Assembly (NCBI GenBank): GCA_020846515.1
Contig: JADLDX010000198.1
Coordinates: 1 to 28,517, forward strand
Reading direction: 5' to 3'
From: Pirellulaceae bacterium
Lineage (GTDB): Bacteria; Planctomycetota; Planctomycetia; Pirellulales; Pirellulaceae
DNA length: 28,517 nt
Under the pieces are notes generated by a model. The model was not told the origin of the DNA and made no database searches. It saw only the letters and a list, made by a program, of their open reading frames with translations. The translations under genes and the position numbers were made by a program. Position 1 is the first letter of the stretch. Each line of letters starts with the position of its first letter. Below, piece after piece: positions 1 through 7,014 of the stretch.

Positions 1-2536
1 AGAAAAAAGTCGGTTCGGCTGAACCCAAAGAGGATGAGTCCATCATCATTCGCAACATCTTGTCAAACTCGGCCAACGCTTCGGTGTCAGATGACGTGAT
101 GATCAAGCCACCTGGACCGGGCATGACCACAATGTCTCCATCGGCTTCGGCATTGTCCAGTCCCTGATCAGACGTCGCGACGTCCGAAGGACTGCGCGCG
201 TCATCGCCAGGAATTTGTTGTGTGACGTATTTAGGCAGACGCAATCGACTGCTGGTCTTCTTGGGCTGATCGGCCGGGGCGGGAACCAACTCCGGCTTGG
301 CCTTGGTGCTCGATTTGGCATCATTTCTTTGGGCATCATTGGCTTTGTCAGCCGGAGCCTCTCCCTTGCCTGCTGCACTACTAGCTGCTTCACTGCCTGC
401 TTTGCCGACGCCATTGAGGTCGGAATCTTCTGCCGCTGCCCGATCGAAGATAGGACGGCCTTCTTCTTCAGGCACGACCAGGCGTTGTTGAAAGCTGCTC
501 TCGCCGCTGGATGCACCTGGCTCTACGACGCGGATGCGGTTACGTTTTTTGGTGGCGATCCACAAACGTTCTACCTGTTCCAGTGCCCGATCCACTTTTC
601 GTGGTGGCAGCGGAATGATGCGTACGTTTCCTCCCAAATCATTGTTGGCCGCGCTGGCTTCCATCTTCTCGATCAGCGTCTTGATCTGCTCCAATTGCTT
701 GGGATTTGCTTTGACATACAAACGCCGAGTGATCAAATCGCCGTCGATAATCGGCGCTGTGGGATCGGCCGTACCCGTTTTGCTCAATCCAAAAAACTTT
801 TCGATCGCCGCGATGGCAACTTGAGTGTCCATCTTGAGATCGAGAACTTCAAAGTTGCTGCCTTGGCCACCGAGCATCAGTAGCACTTCATCAATTTCTT
901 TGTGGGTCGTCGGGCGGGCCTGCACGATCAGCTTGTTGGTTTCCTTATCCATTTCCATACGCACGTCTGGTTCGCTGGCCAGCCGTTGCGAAAGAACACG
1001 AAACGCCAGTTCCGGATCGGATCCCAGGATTTCATGCACTTGCACGACGGCCGCTTCGCGTCCTATCTGCCCCTGCTCCACTGGAGTGGGAGCCGTATCC
1101 AAATGCATGACCAGATCTCGCAATTTCTGCACATCTTCTGTTTTCTTGGCATTGACGAAGAGCGTGTTGCCAAAGGTGTCCATGCTTAAGCTGATGTCGA
1201 GATTGCTGTTGGCACCTTCGGGTAAACCCAAAAGCGGTCGAGCGACATCCAAGACTTCGTTGGCGGTGATGTGCTTTAATGGCATGGCCACAATCGAGCT
1301 ACCCCGCATCGATTCTGGGTCTTCAGCGCGTTGTACCAGCGCGCGAACAGCCCGCATCACGCCAGCCGTATCGATGACTTGTATCTGACCGGTCGAAGGC
1401 AGGCTGATGACCGAGCCCTGGAGACTGAGCAGTTGCTCAACTTCTTTCTTGGCATCATCGGGATTCAAACGCGATAGGAAGAACAGGCACTTGACCAGTT
1501 CAAAGTCACCGCGCGCATCGAGTTGTTCGATGGGCACAAACTCTGCCAATTCTTTGATGTAGTTCTTGACCATCGGGGCTTCCAAGTCGACGACCATCAG
1601 CAGGCGATCGCGACGGACCAACGAGTATCCATTGCCAAGCAGCGACGCGCTCATGATGTCCAGCGCTTCGCCAACCGAATAGTCATGCGAGTTATCGCGG
1701 TACGTAAATGATCCGGGAGGCATCGCATCGGCCTTTAGTGAAAGGTCGGCTTGCTCGCACATCCACTTCAGTACTTCGGCCCAGGGCATGGCCTGGAAAT
1801 TCATCTTTAGCCGCACGGAATTCACCGGCAACTTGTCACTGGATAGTCCACTGGTAGCCGCGGAATTGGCCACGGTGCTGCCTGGTCCAGCCGCATTGGC
1901 GTTGGCCACGGCGGGATTTGGTTGCTTGCGTTCTGGCGGTTGTGGATTGCCGACATCCGCGCTATTGCTTTGACCTGCCAGGACTTGCCAGGTGGCCCAC
2001 TGCGATTCGGAAATCTCGTTGCGCAGCGCCCGCTGGACATCGGCGCGGACGCGCTCTGCGTCAGCGCTGCGAGCCGACGCGTTGGCTCGCGAGACCAGTT
2101 CGGCGATTTTAGCTTTCTGCCAATCGGCCAGATTCATCACGGTGGCGATGCCTGGTTCGGCCAGGGAGAGCAATCCCAGCTTTTCTACGCGAATACGTTC
2201 TAACTGACTGCGCTGTTCGACATCCAGTAGCGCATAGCCGCGCCGCTCGGTTTCCGTTCGAAACTCGTTGCGCATGACCTGTCGCTGGTCGGGTGGTGAT
2301 TCACGAAGCTGCTGAGCTAAACCCAGCATTTCGCTTTCGCGACTCTTAAGCAACTGCATCATCTTAGCGCGTTGATCTTCGCTGAGCTTAAGTTTTTCTG
2401 CAATCTCTGGCTTGATAGCTTCCGCGATGACACCGATGGTATCCTGTGCCATGGTCGTTGCCGAGCATATGGCATTGGCCAGGCATAAGCAGCCCAATAG
2501 CGCAAATCGCCTGAGTTTTTCGCAGCACTTGTTCAT
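1..2536 (-). CDS. Secretin N-domain (NolW-like) exported protein, 3' partial
   Basis: The reading frame is open from an ATG at 2536 to the left edge (845 codons), so the C-terminus is missing. An in-frame TGA at 2545-2543 lies just upstream, which fixes the start to this ATG or a later one. The N-terminus (MNKCCEKLRRFALLGCLCLA...) looks like a signal peptide with cleavage near residues 25-32. A charged helical region follows, then a low-complexity linker around 205-235. From about residue 240 there are repeated alpha/beta segments of secretin N/NolW type (roughly 240-400, 410-480, 555-620, 635-665), with typical phrases such as 'SIVAMPLKHITANEVLDVARPLL' shortened here to its core MPLKHITANEVLDV. 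An Ala/Lys-rich linker follows at about 690-770. Such proteins occur in planctomycetes outside a full type II secretion operon. A secretin beta-barrel, if present, would lie beyond the window. The function is therefore only inferred as envelope assembly or secretion. Confidence 0.8.
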   Translation of the reverse strand, partial: MNKCCEKLRRFALLGCLCLANAICSATTMAQDTIGVIAEAIKPEIAEKLKLSEDQRAKMMQLLKSRESEMLGLAQQLRESPPDQRQVMRNEFRTETERRGYALLDVEQRSQLERIRVEKLGLLSLAEPGIATVMNLADWQKAKIAELVSRANASARSADAERVRADVQRALRNEISESQWATWQVLAGQSNSADVGNPQPPERKQPNPAVANANAAGPGSTVANSAATSGLSSDKLPVNSVRLKMNFQAMPWAEVLKWMCEQADLSLKADAMPPGSFTYRDNSHDYSVGEALDIMSASLLGNGYSLVRRDRLLMVVDLEAPMVKNYIKELAEFVPIEQLDARGDFELVKCLFFLSRLNPDDAKKEVEQLLSLQGSVISLPSTGQIQVIDTAGVMRAVRALVQRAEDPESMRGSSIVAMPLKHITANEVLDVARPLLGLPEGANSNLDISLSMDTFGNTLFVNAKKTEDVQKLRDLVMHLDTAPTPVEQGQIGREAAVVQVHEILGSDPELAFRVLSQRLASEPDVRMEMDKETNKLIVQARPTTHKEIDEVLLMLGGQGSNFEVLDLKMDTQVAIAAIEKFFGLSKTGTADPTAPIIDGDLITRRLYVKANPKQLEQIKTLIEKMEASAANNDLGGNVRIIPLPPRKVDRALEQVERLWIATKKRNRIRVVEPGASSGESSFQQRLVVPEEEGRPIFDRAAAEDSDLNGVGKAGSEAASSAAGKGEAPADKANDAQRNDAKSSTKAKPELVPAPADQPKKTSSRLRLPKYVTQQIPGDDARSPSDVATSDQGLDNAEADGDIVVMPGPGGLIITSSDTEALAEFDKMLRMMMDSSSLGSAEPTFF

Positions 2537-2880
2537 GAATCTTCATCACTCCGCGTAAAAAATCGCGATCCATCAGGCAGTTCAAGATAAGTTTCTGCCG
2601 ACCAGTTCGCTCGGCCCACAGCCGCCACCACCGCACCAAAGCAAAAATAAATGCCAACCGGGCAAGGAAGAATTCTTCCTCCCACAGGTGGTTCGACTGA
2701 GCGGTCAGTGCTGCGAATGCATGCACACCGACCAACTAACCACTTTAATTAGGGTAACCAATTTCACACCCTGTTATGGGGTCCAATTCACAAGGAATTC
2801 ACGTTCCCACACCGATGCTACGGCTACGGAATATCCAAACCCCTTATCCTGACTAAAGTTTCGCGGGTCGTCAGCCTGTA

Positions 2881-2971
2881 GCCGAATCGCTCCGCCTGTG
2901 GCCGAATCGCTCCGCGACTCGGAAATCCCCGTCACGAAGTGCCGGCGCTACACGTGGCCGAATCGCTCCGC
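2881..2971. repeat. Three copies of GCCGAATCGCTCCGC
   Basis: Exact 15-mers GCCGAATCGCTCCGC stand at 2881-2895, 2901-2915 and 2957-2971. The second and third copies share further context (preceding GTG, following G-CTCGG). They lie in the 633-bp spacer between the divergent secretin-domain gene and panD. No ORF of coding character covers them. The rest of this spacer (2537-2880 and 2972-3169) shows no other feature I can support. Confidence 0.75.
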
Positions 2972-3169
2972 GTCTCGGGAAGCCAGGTCACCGGGGCTAC
3001 GCTCTATATATCCGCTATCTAGCAGCGGGTTGTGTTAGTCATTGTGGTGGTTTTTGGCGTCTTGTGCATGGACCTCTGGGTTCGGAGGCCACCTTTAAAT
3101 TCGAGACTAGAGGCCTACAATGTTGTGTGTGGCTGCCATTACCCTAAAATTTCAGGCTCCCCCAAGCGT

Positions 3170-3592
3170 ATGTATCGTAAGTTTTTGCGATCGAAGATTC
3201 ATCGAGCCACCGTGACCCAAGCAGACTTGGACTATGAAGGGTCGCTGACGCTGCCGCCTGATCTCTTGCGGGCTGCAGACATCGCCGCTTACGAAGCGGT
3301 CCACGTCTGGAACGTTACCCGCGGGACCCGCTTGGAAACGTATGCGATCGAAGGCATCGAAGGCAGTCGAGATATTTGCGCCAACGGGGCAGCGGCCCAT
3401 GGCATTCGGCCTGGCGACGTAATCATTGTCGCCACATTCCAGTTCCTACTGGCCAACTCTTTGGAATCAAATCCACCGGATCCTCGAGTGGTATTTGTGA
3501 ATGCCGAGAACAAAATTGTGCGCGTCGGCCAGGAAATACCAGGCCCAAGACGACGCGGTACACCGACCGCTGTCGCCGATAGTTGCTGCTGA
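3170..3592 (+). CDS. panD: Aspartate 1-decarboxylase
   Basis: Pyruvoyl-dependent enzyme that converts L-aspartate to beta-alanine for pantothenate and coenzyme A synthesis. The ATG at 3170 gives 140 aa and aligns residue for residue with E. coli PanD numbering: Lys9, Tyr22, the self-cleavage pair Gly24-Ser25 (context DYEGSLT), Arg54, Thr57-Tyr58 (RLETY) and Asn72 in the ANGAAA segment. Self-cleavage before Ser25 would create the pyruvoyl group. An upstream in-frame GTG at 3032 would add 46 residues with no family counterpart and is not used. The C-terminal tail is about 14 residues longer than in E. coli and ends in Cys-Cys. The gene stands alone, converging on the desaturase with a 54-bp gap. 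No panB or panC is in view. Confidence 0.96.
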   Translation: MYRKFLRSKIHRATVTQADLDYEGSLTLPPDLLRAADIAAYEAVHVWNVTRGTRLETYAIEGIEGSRDICANGAAAHGIRPGDVIIVATFQFLLANSLESNPPDPRVVFVNAENKIVRVGQEIPGPRRRGTPTAVADSCC

Positions 3593-3646
3593 AATTAGCT
3601 GCTGAAAGTTAACACTGAGAGCATACTTTCGATAGCGTAACGTCCA

Positions 3647-4612
3647 TCATTTCCTGCGCAAGTGGCGCGGTACGATAATCTCGGATGCCAGGCCCAGCTT
3701 TTCCAACAAGCGTATCTCGTAGTAGCTAATGTCGATCTCCCACCAACGATGTTGCACGCTGGCAGCCGATGGGTCCTCGTGGTGATTGTTGTGCCAGCCT
3801 TCACCGACGGTCAGCAACGCTACGAACCAATTGTTGCGGCTGAGTTCACCGGTCTTGTAGTTTTGATAGCCGAACATATGGCTAAGAGAATTGACCGACC
3901 ATGTAATGTGCCAGACAGCTACGACGCGGACATAAACACCCCAAACGATCAAGCTGAGCCCCAGTTGCAGGGCCGCAGCCTGACCCGATCCGGCCCAAAG
4001 GCTGCCTAAATAACCGGCCAGGAAAAAAACAGGGATCTGGGCCAAGGCAATCAGCAGTTGCACGTACGGTCGCTTTTCGATGTACATGTAAAACGGATCG
4101 CGCAGCAAATCCTTGGCAAACTTATCGGTCGCCCCGATCGAGTGCGTCACGCGATTGCGGACCATCAACCAGCCGAAATGCGACCAAATGAAATTCACGA
4201 TCGGCGAGTGCGGATCGGGCTTTTCGTCCGAATGCACATGGTGAATTCTATGGACCACCACCCAACGCACCGGCGAATCCTCAAAGCAACTAATGCCTAA
4301 AATGGCAAAACAATGCTCAACCCATTTGGGGCACCGAAAACTGCGATGGGTAAGCAATCGATGGTAGCCAATCGTAATCCCTTGGCCGAACACATGGATG
4401 CCCAAGAGCATCACAATAACGCCGGTCCACGAAAAAAAGTAAGGGAAAAACGCGAGCAGGCTGAGCACGTGGATCAGGCCGATCGTGACGGAGTAAATCC
4501 AATTGACGCGCAGGGGTTGAACAGCGTCAGGCAAGTTGTTGGAGTGCTCTTGAGTATCCGAGTTCGGTTTGGTCGGCGTGTCGGCGTCCGCCGTCTCAAT
4601 GCTACTAGCCAC
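3647..4612 (-). CDS. Acyl-CoA/acyl-lipid delta-9-type fatty acid desaturase
   Basis: Membrane di-iron desaturase of the stearoyl-CoA desaturase/OLE1 family that introduces a cis double bond into fatty acyl chains. All three histidine boxes are present: HRLLTH at residues 84-89, HRIHH at 121-125 and HNNHH at 274-278. Hydrophobic spans at about 40-80, 100-110, 185-205 and 215-235 fit the usual four-helix topology, and 321 aa is normal for bacterial members. The start is a GTG at 4612, because no early ATG exists. The first 35 residues are polar and poorly conserved in type, so a slightly later start is possible. The gene converges on panD and has no co-directional partner nearby. Confidence 0.93.
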   Translation of the reverse strand: MASSIETADADTPTKPNSDTQEHSNNLPDAVQPLRVNWIYSVTIGLIHVLSLLAFFPYFFSWTGVIVMLLGIHVFGQGITIGYHRLLTHRSFRCPKWVEHCFAILGISCFEDSPVRWVVVHRIHHVHSDEKPDPHSPIVNFIWSHFGWLMVRNRVTHSIGATDKFAKDLLRDPFYMYIEKRPYVQLLIALAQIPVFFLAGYLGSLWAGSGQAAALQLGLSLIVWGVYVRVVAVWHITWSVNSLSHMFGYQNYKTGELSRNNWFVALLTVGEGWHNNHHEDPSAASVQHRWWEIDISYYEIRLLEKLGLASEIIVPRHLRRK

Positions 4613-4789
4613 TGGCGATACCTGATTGAAAAGTCAAAGGGTCGAGCGTTCGGGTCGTTTCCGGCCCAATTTTCGTTAGTTTGGGCGATGGCGACTAGTC
4701 CAAACTCGGCCCTAATTGCCTAAAGTAGCCAAATGGCGGCAATTTGTCGCCAGCACTCTGTCGTCGATCACTCCGTGATCGATACGAAA

Positions 4790-4976
4790 TCTGGGCCGAA
4801 AACCGTGGGCTAGCGTCCGGTTGAGTTCATCGCGGTGCAGAAACCGTGGGCTAGCGCCCTGCGGCTAATCAGCCGCAAGCGTCAGCGTTGATCTTTGGCC
4901 AGCCATTTAATGCCAATGTATATAATGTGGCGATGCTCATAGTCTGGGCCGAAAACCGTGGGCTAGCGCCCAGCGG
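4790..4976. repeat. REP-like palindromic repeats with GTGGGCTAGCG core
   Basis: The same 26-bp sequence occurs at 4790-4815 and 4943-4968 (TCTGGGCCGAAAACCG followed by TGGGCTAGCG). A third core, GAAACCGTGGGCTAGCG, is at 4840-4856. The last copy folds as CCG-TGGGC-TAGC-GCCCA-G-CGG (4956-4976). Next to the second copy is a separate hairpin GCGGCT-AATC-AGCCGC (4861-4876). They occupy the 478-bp gap between the divergent desaturase and metallopeptidase genes. The layout resembles dispersed intergenic palindromic repeats. The remaining part of the gap contains no convincing gene. Confidence 0.75.
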
Positions 4977-5002
4977 CTAATCACCCGGACAGTTAGCGGT
5001 GC

Positions 5003-5038
5003 CAAAGTGTCGAACTTCAAAGTGTCGAACTCCAAAGT
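5003..5038 (+). repeat. 15-bp tandem repeat, 2.4 copies
   Basis: The unit CAAAGTGTCGAACTT (5003-5017) is followed by CAAAGTGTCGAACTC (5018-5032) and a partial CAAAGT (5033-5038). It lies just upstream of the chosen start of the metallopeptidase gene and would be translated only if the earlier GTG at 5007 were used. Confidence 0.85.
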
Positions 5039-5090
5039 CAGTTCTAATTCCTCACTCATTGACTTCTTTACTCATCTACGAGCCAGCTAC

Positions 5091-6389
5091 ATGACGTCTG
5101 CGGCCATTCGGAATCTTGGAGTACTGCGCACGGTGGCTGTCTTGCTAGCGGTAGCAGTCCACAGCACTTTAGCGCACGACGCGCCAGCGCAGGACAATTT
5201 TCAGCGTCTATCTGGCCAGCATCTGGATCTGATTACCGATTTGCCTCTGGATGATTCGCTCCGCGAGTTGCCGGAGGTGTTCGATGCGGCCGTGCCTGAG
5301 TGGTGCCGTTTTTTTGGCGTCGATCCGGCCGAGACCAAACAATGGCGAGCCCAAGTCTGTATCATGCTCGACCGCCAGCGTTTCAAAACGGCTGGACTGT
5401 TACCCGACAACTTGCCGGAGTTTCCACACGGGTATCAGTGGGATGATGATCTGTGGGTCGTTGAACAGCCCACACAATATTATCGACGCCATCTCCTGCT
5501 ACATGAAGGCACGCACTGGTTCATGTTTCGCCAGTTCGGATCAGCCGGTCCGCCTTGGCTGATGGAGGGAACGGCCGAGTGGTTGGCGACTCATCGTTGG
5601 ATCGATGGAAAACTAACGTTGGGGATCATTCCACACTCGCACGATGATGTGCCGATGTGGGGACGTATCACGAAGATCCAACAACAACTCAACGATGGTT
5701 TGGCTCCATCGCTGGAGACCATTCTGCGGTACGACAATCGAGCTCATCAAAGCACGGATGCCTACGCCTGGAGTTGGGCAGCGGTCATCTTCCTTCATAA
5801 CCACCCATCCACAAAAAAAGCGTTCGGGCAGTTGCTCAATGGTCAGCTAAAGAACGATGCGACGCCTACCAAGCAAATTCTGCGTGCTTTGCAACCTCGC
5901 AAGCAACTCGTTCGGGCCGAATGGTCAGCCATGCTCACTGGCTTGGAGTATGGATTTGTGCCCGATCGTGAACTGGTGCAACTGGATCATCGAACGGCAC
6001 CTTTGGTCGAGCCCAAGGAAGTAAAAATCATGGCGGCTAAAGGTTGGCAGACGACGGGTATCGCTGTCACGACGGGGCAAAAGTTCGACATCCGAGCCAC
6101 CGGTCGTTATGTCGTTGGCAAACAGCCCAAGCCTTGGGAGTGCGAACCCGACGGTGTCACCATTCGGTATCACCAAGGTCAACCGCTGGGTAAACTGCTA
6201 CTGGCAATCGCTGAACCGCAAGCCAGTGAGCCCGATTTCTCAGAGCCTTTAACCATCACACCTGTCGGTGCGCAAGCTCAGGTGACGGCTTTGGGATCGG
6301 GACAGATTCTGCTGCGCATCAATGAGACGGGTGCCGGTCTGGATGATAACTCGGGCGAACTATCCGTTCGACTGAGCAACGTGCCATAA
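5091..6389 (+). CDS. Secreted HExxH metallopeptidase-like protein with LecA-like C-terminal domain
   Basis: From the ATG at 5091 the protein has 432 aa and begins with a signal peptide (MTSAAIRNLGVLRTVAVLLA...). A GTG at 5007 would add 28 polar residues encoded by a tandem repeat, so it is less likely. A gluzincin-type zinc site is visible: HEGTHW with His138, Glu139 and His142, followed by LMEGTAEW, where Glu159 is the likely third ligand. Lys/Trp-rich alpha-helical sequence follows. The last ~115 residues (about 315-430) show a beta pattern, GW..TGIAV..GQKFDIRATGRYV...EPDGVT...PLGKLLLAI...RINE...LDDNSGELSV, which resembles the PA-IL/LecA galactose-lectin fold. The likely role is hydrolysis of an extracellular or periplasmic protein or glycan-linked substrate, but the substrate is unknown. 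It is not close to a named peptidase that I recognise. Confidence 0.8.
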   Translation: MTSAAIRNLGVLRTVAVLLAVAVHSTLAHDAPAQDNFQRLSGQHLDLITDLPLDDSLRELPEVFDAAVPEWCRFFGVDPAETKQWRAQVCIMLDRQRFKTAGLLPDNLPEFPHGYQWDDDLWVVEQPTQYYRRHLLLHEGTHWFMFRQFGSAGPPWLMEGTAEWLATHRWIDGKLTLGIIPHSHDDVPMWGRITKIQQQLNDGLAPSLETILRYDNRAHQSTDAYAWSWAAVIFLHNHPSTKKAFGQLLNGQLKNDATPTKQILRALQPRKQLVRAEWSAMLTGLEYGFVPDRELVQLDHRTAPLVEPKEVKIMAAKGWQTTGIAVTTGQKFDIRATGRYVVGKQPKPWECEPDGVTIRYHQGQPLGKLLLAIAEPQASEPDFSEPLTITPVGAQAQVTALGSGQILLRINETGAGLDDNSGELSVRLSNVP

Positions 6390-6402
6390 GCATAAGCATA
6401 AG
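6385..6402 (+). repeat. Hexanucleotide CATAAG x3 over a stop codon
   Basis: Three perfect CATAAG units. The first one contains the TAA (6387-6389) that ends the metallopeptidase gene. The copies give further TAA triplets in the same frame. Confidence 0.85.
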
Positions 6403-6482
6403 CTCAAGCTAAAGTGTGTTCGCGAACCCTCGCTGGGTTGAGTGCTAAGCACGTGTGCGCGTCCGCGTGCATATGAAAGCTC

Positions 6483-6968
6483 TCAGGGTTTGGTCAGCAG
6501 ACAAACCACCATGGCTTGAACGATCTCGCCGCGTCCAATTTCGCCCACCTTTTCACCGGTCTTACCCTTGAGACTGATTTGGTCGACGTCGATCTTCAGC
6601 AATTGTGCAATGCGGCTGGTGATAGCATCACGATGCGGTAGTATCTTGGGACGTTCGGCCATGACAACACAGTCCAGGTTGACGATGGCGTACCCTGCGG
6701 CTGTCACCTTGTCGAGCGCGGCTTGCAACATCTCTCCCGAGTCTTTCCCGCGATTGGCCGCATCCGTGTCTGGAAACAGTTGGCCAATGTCACCCAACGC
6801 GCCCGCGCCAAGAATCGCATCGGTGATGGCATGCAACAGTACATCCGCATCCGAGTGGCCGACGGACTGTTTATCAAAGGGTATGTCGATACCACCCAAT
6901 CGCAATGGACCACCTGGCTCCAAACGATGTGTGTCATGCCCTAAACCGATGCGCAGTTTGCTGATCAC
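6483..6968 (-). CDS. ispF: 2-C-methyl-D-erythritol 2,4-cyclodiphosphate synthase
   Basis: Trimeric zinc enzyme of the MEP isoprenoid pathway that cyclises 4-diphosphocytidyl-methylerythritol 2-phosphate with release of CMP. With a GTG start at 6968 the protein has 161 aa, the normal family length. Metal ligands are visible as GHDTH (Asp12, His14) and His46 in SVGHSDADVLLH. The C-terminal family segment reads KGKTGEKVGEIGRGE. An earlier TTG at 7091 would overlap the preceding gene and would encode a repeat-derived GTIEPGTIEPGT stretch, so I reject it. It is the last gene of the minus-strand series, 46 bp after the DUF11 gene. No ispD is fused or adjacent. Confidence 0.94.
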   Translation of the reverse strand: MISKLRIGLGHDTHRLEPGGPLRLGGIDIPFDKQSVGHSDADVLLHAITDAILGAGALGDIGQLFPDTDAANRGKDSGEMLQAALDKVTAAGYAIVNLDCVVMAERPKILPHRDAITSRIAQLLKIDVDQISLKGKTGEKVGEIGRGEIVQAMVVCLLTKP

Positions 6969-6973
6969 TAGTG

Positions 6974-7012
6974 TGCCTGGTTCAATGGTGCCTGGTTCAA
7001 TGGTGCCTGGTT
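6974..7012 (-). repeat. 15-bp tandem repeat before ispF, 2.6 copies
   Basis: On the plus strand the unit TGCCTGGTTCAATGG stands at 6974-6988 and 6989-7003, followed by TGCCTGGTT at 7004-7012. It fills almost all of the 46-bp gap between the DUF11 gene stop and the ispF GTG start, leaving no clear Shine-Dalgarno sequence. Confidence 0.88.
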
Positions 7013-7014
7013 GC

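Noticed and set aside
2388..2735. Minus-strand frame of 115 codons over the secretin-domain gene start
   Set aside because: Its second half lies out of frame over the signal-peptide region of the real gene, and its composition (Trp/Arg-rich) is not protein-like.
4921..4926. TATAAT as a -10 box for the metallopeptidase gene
   Set aside because: The nearest -35-like sequence (TTGGCC, 4895-4900) is 20 bp away and weak, and the site is inside a repeat region. Not enough support for a promoter call.
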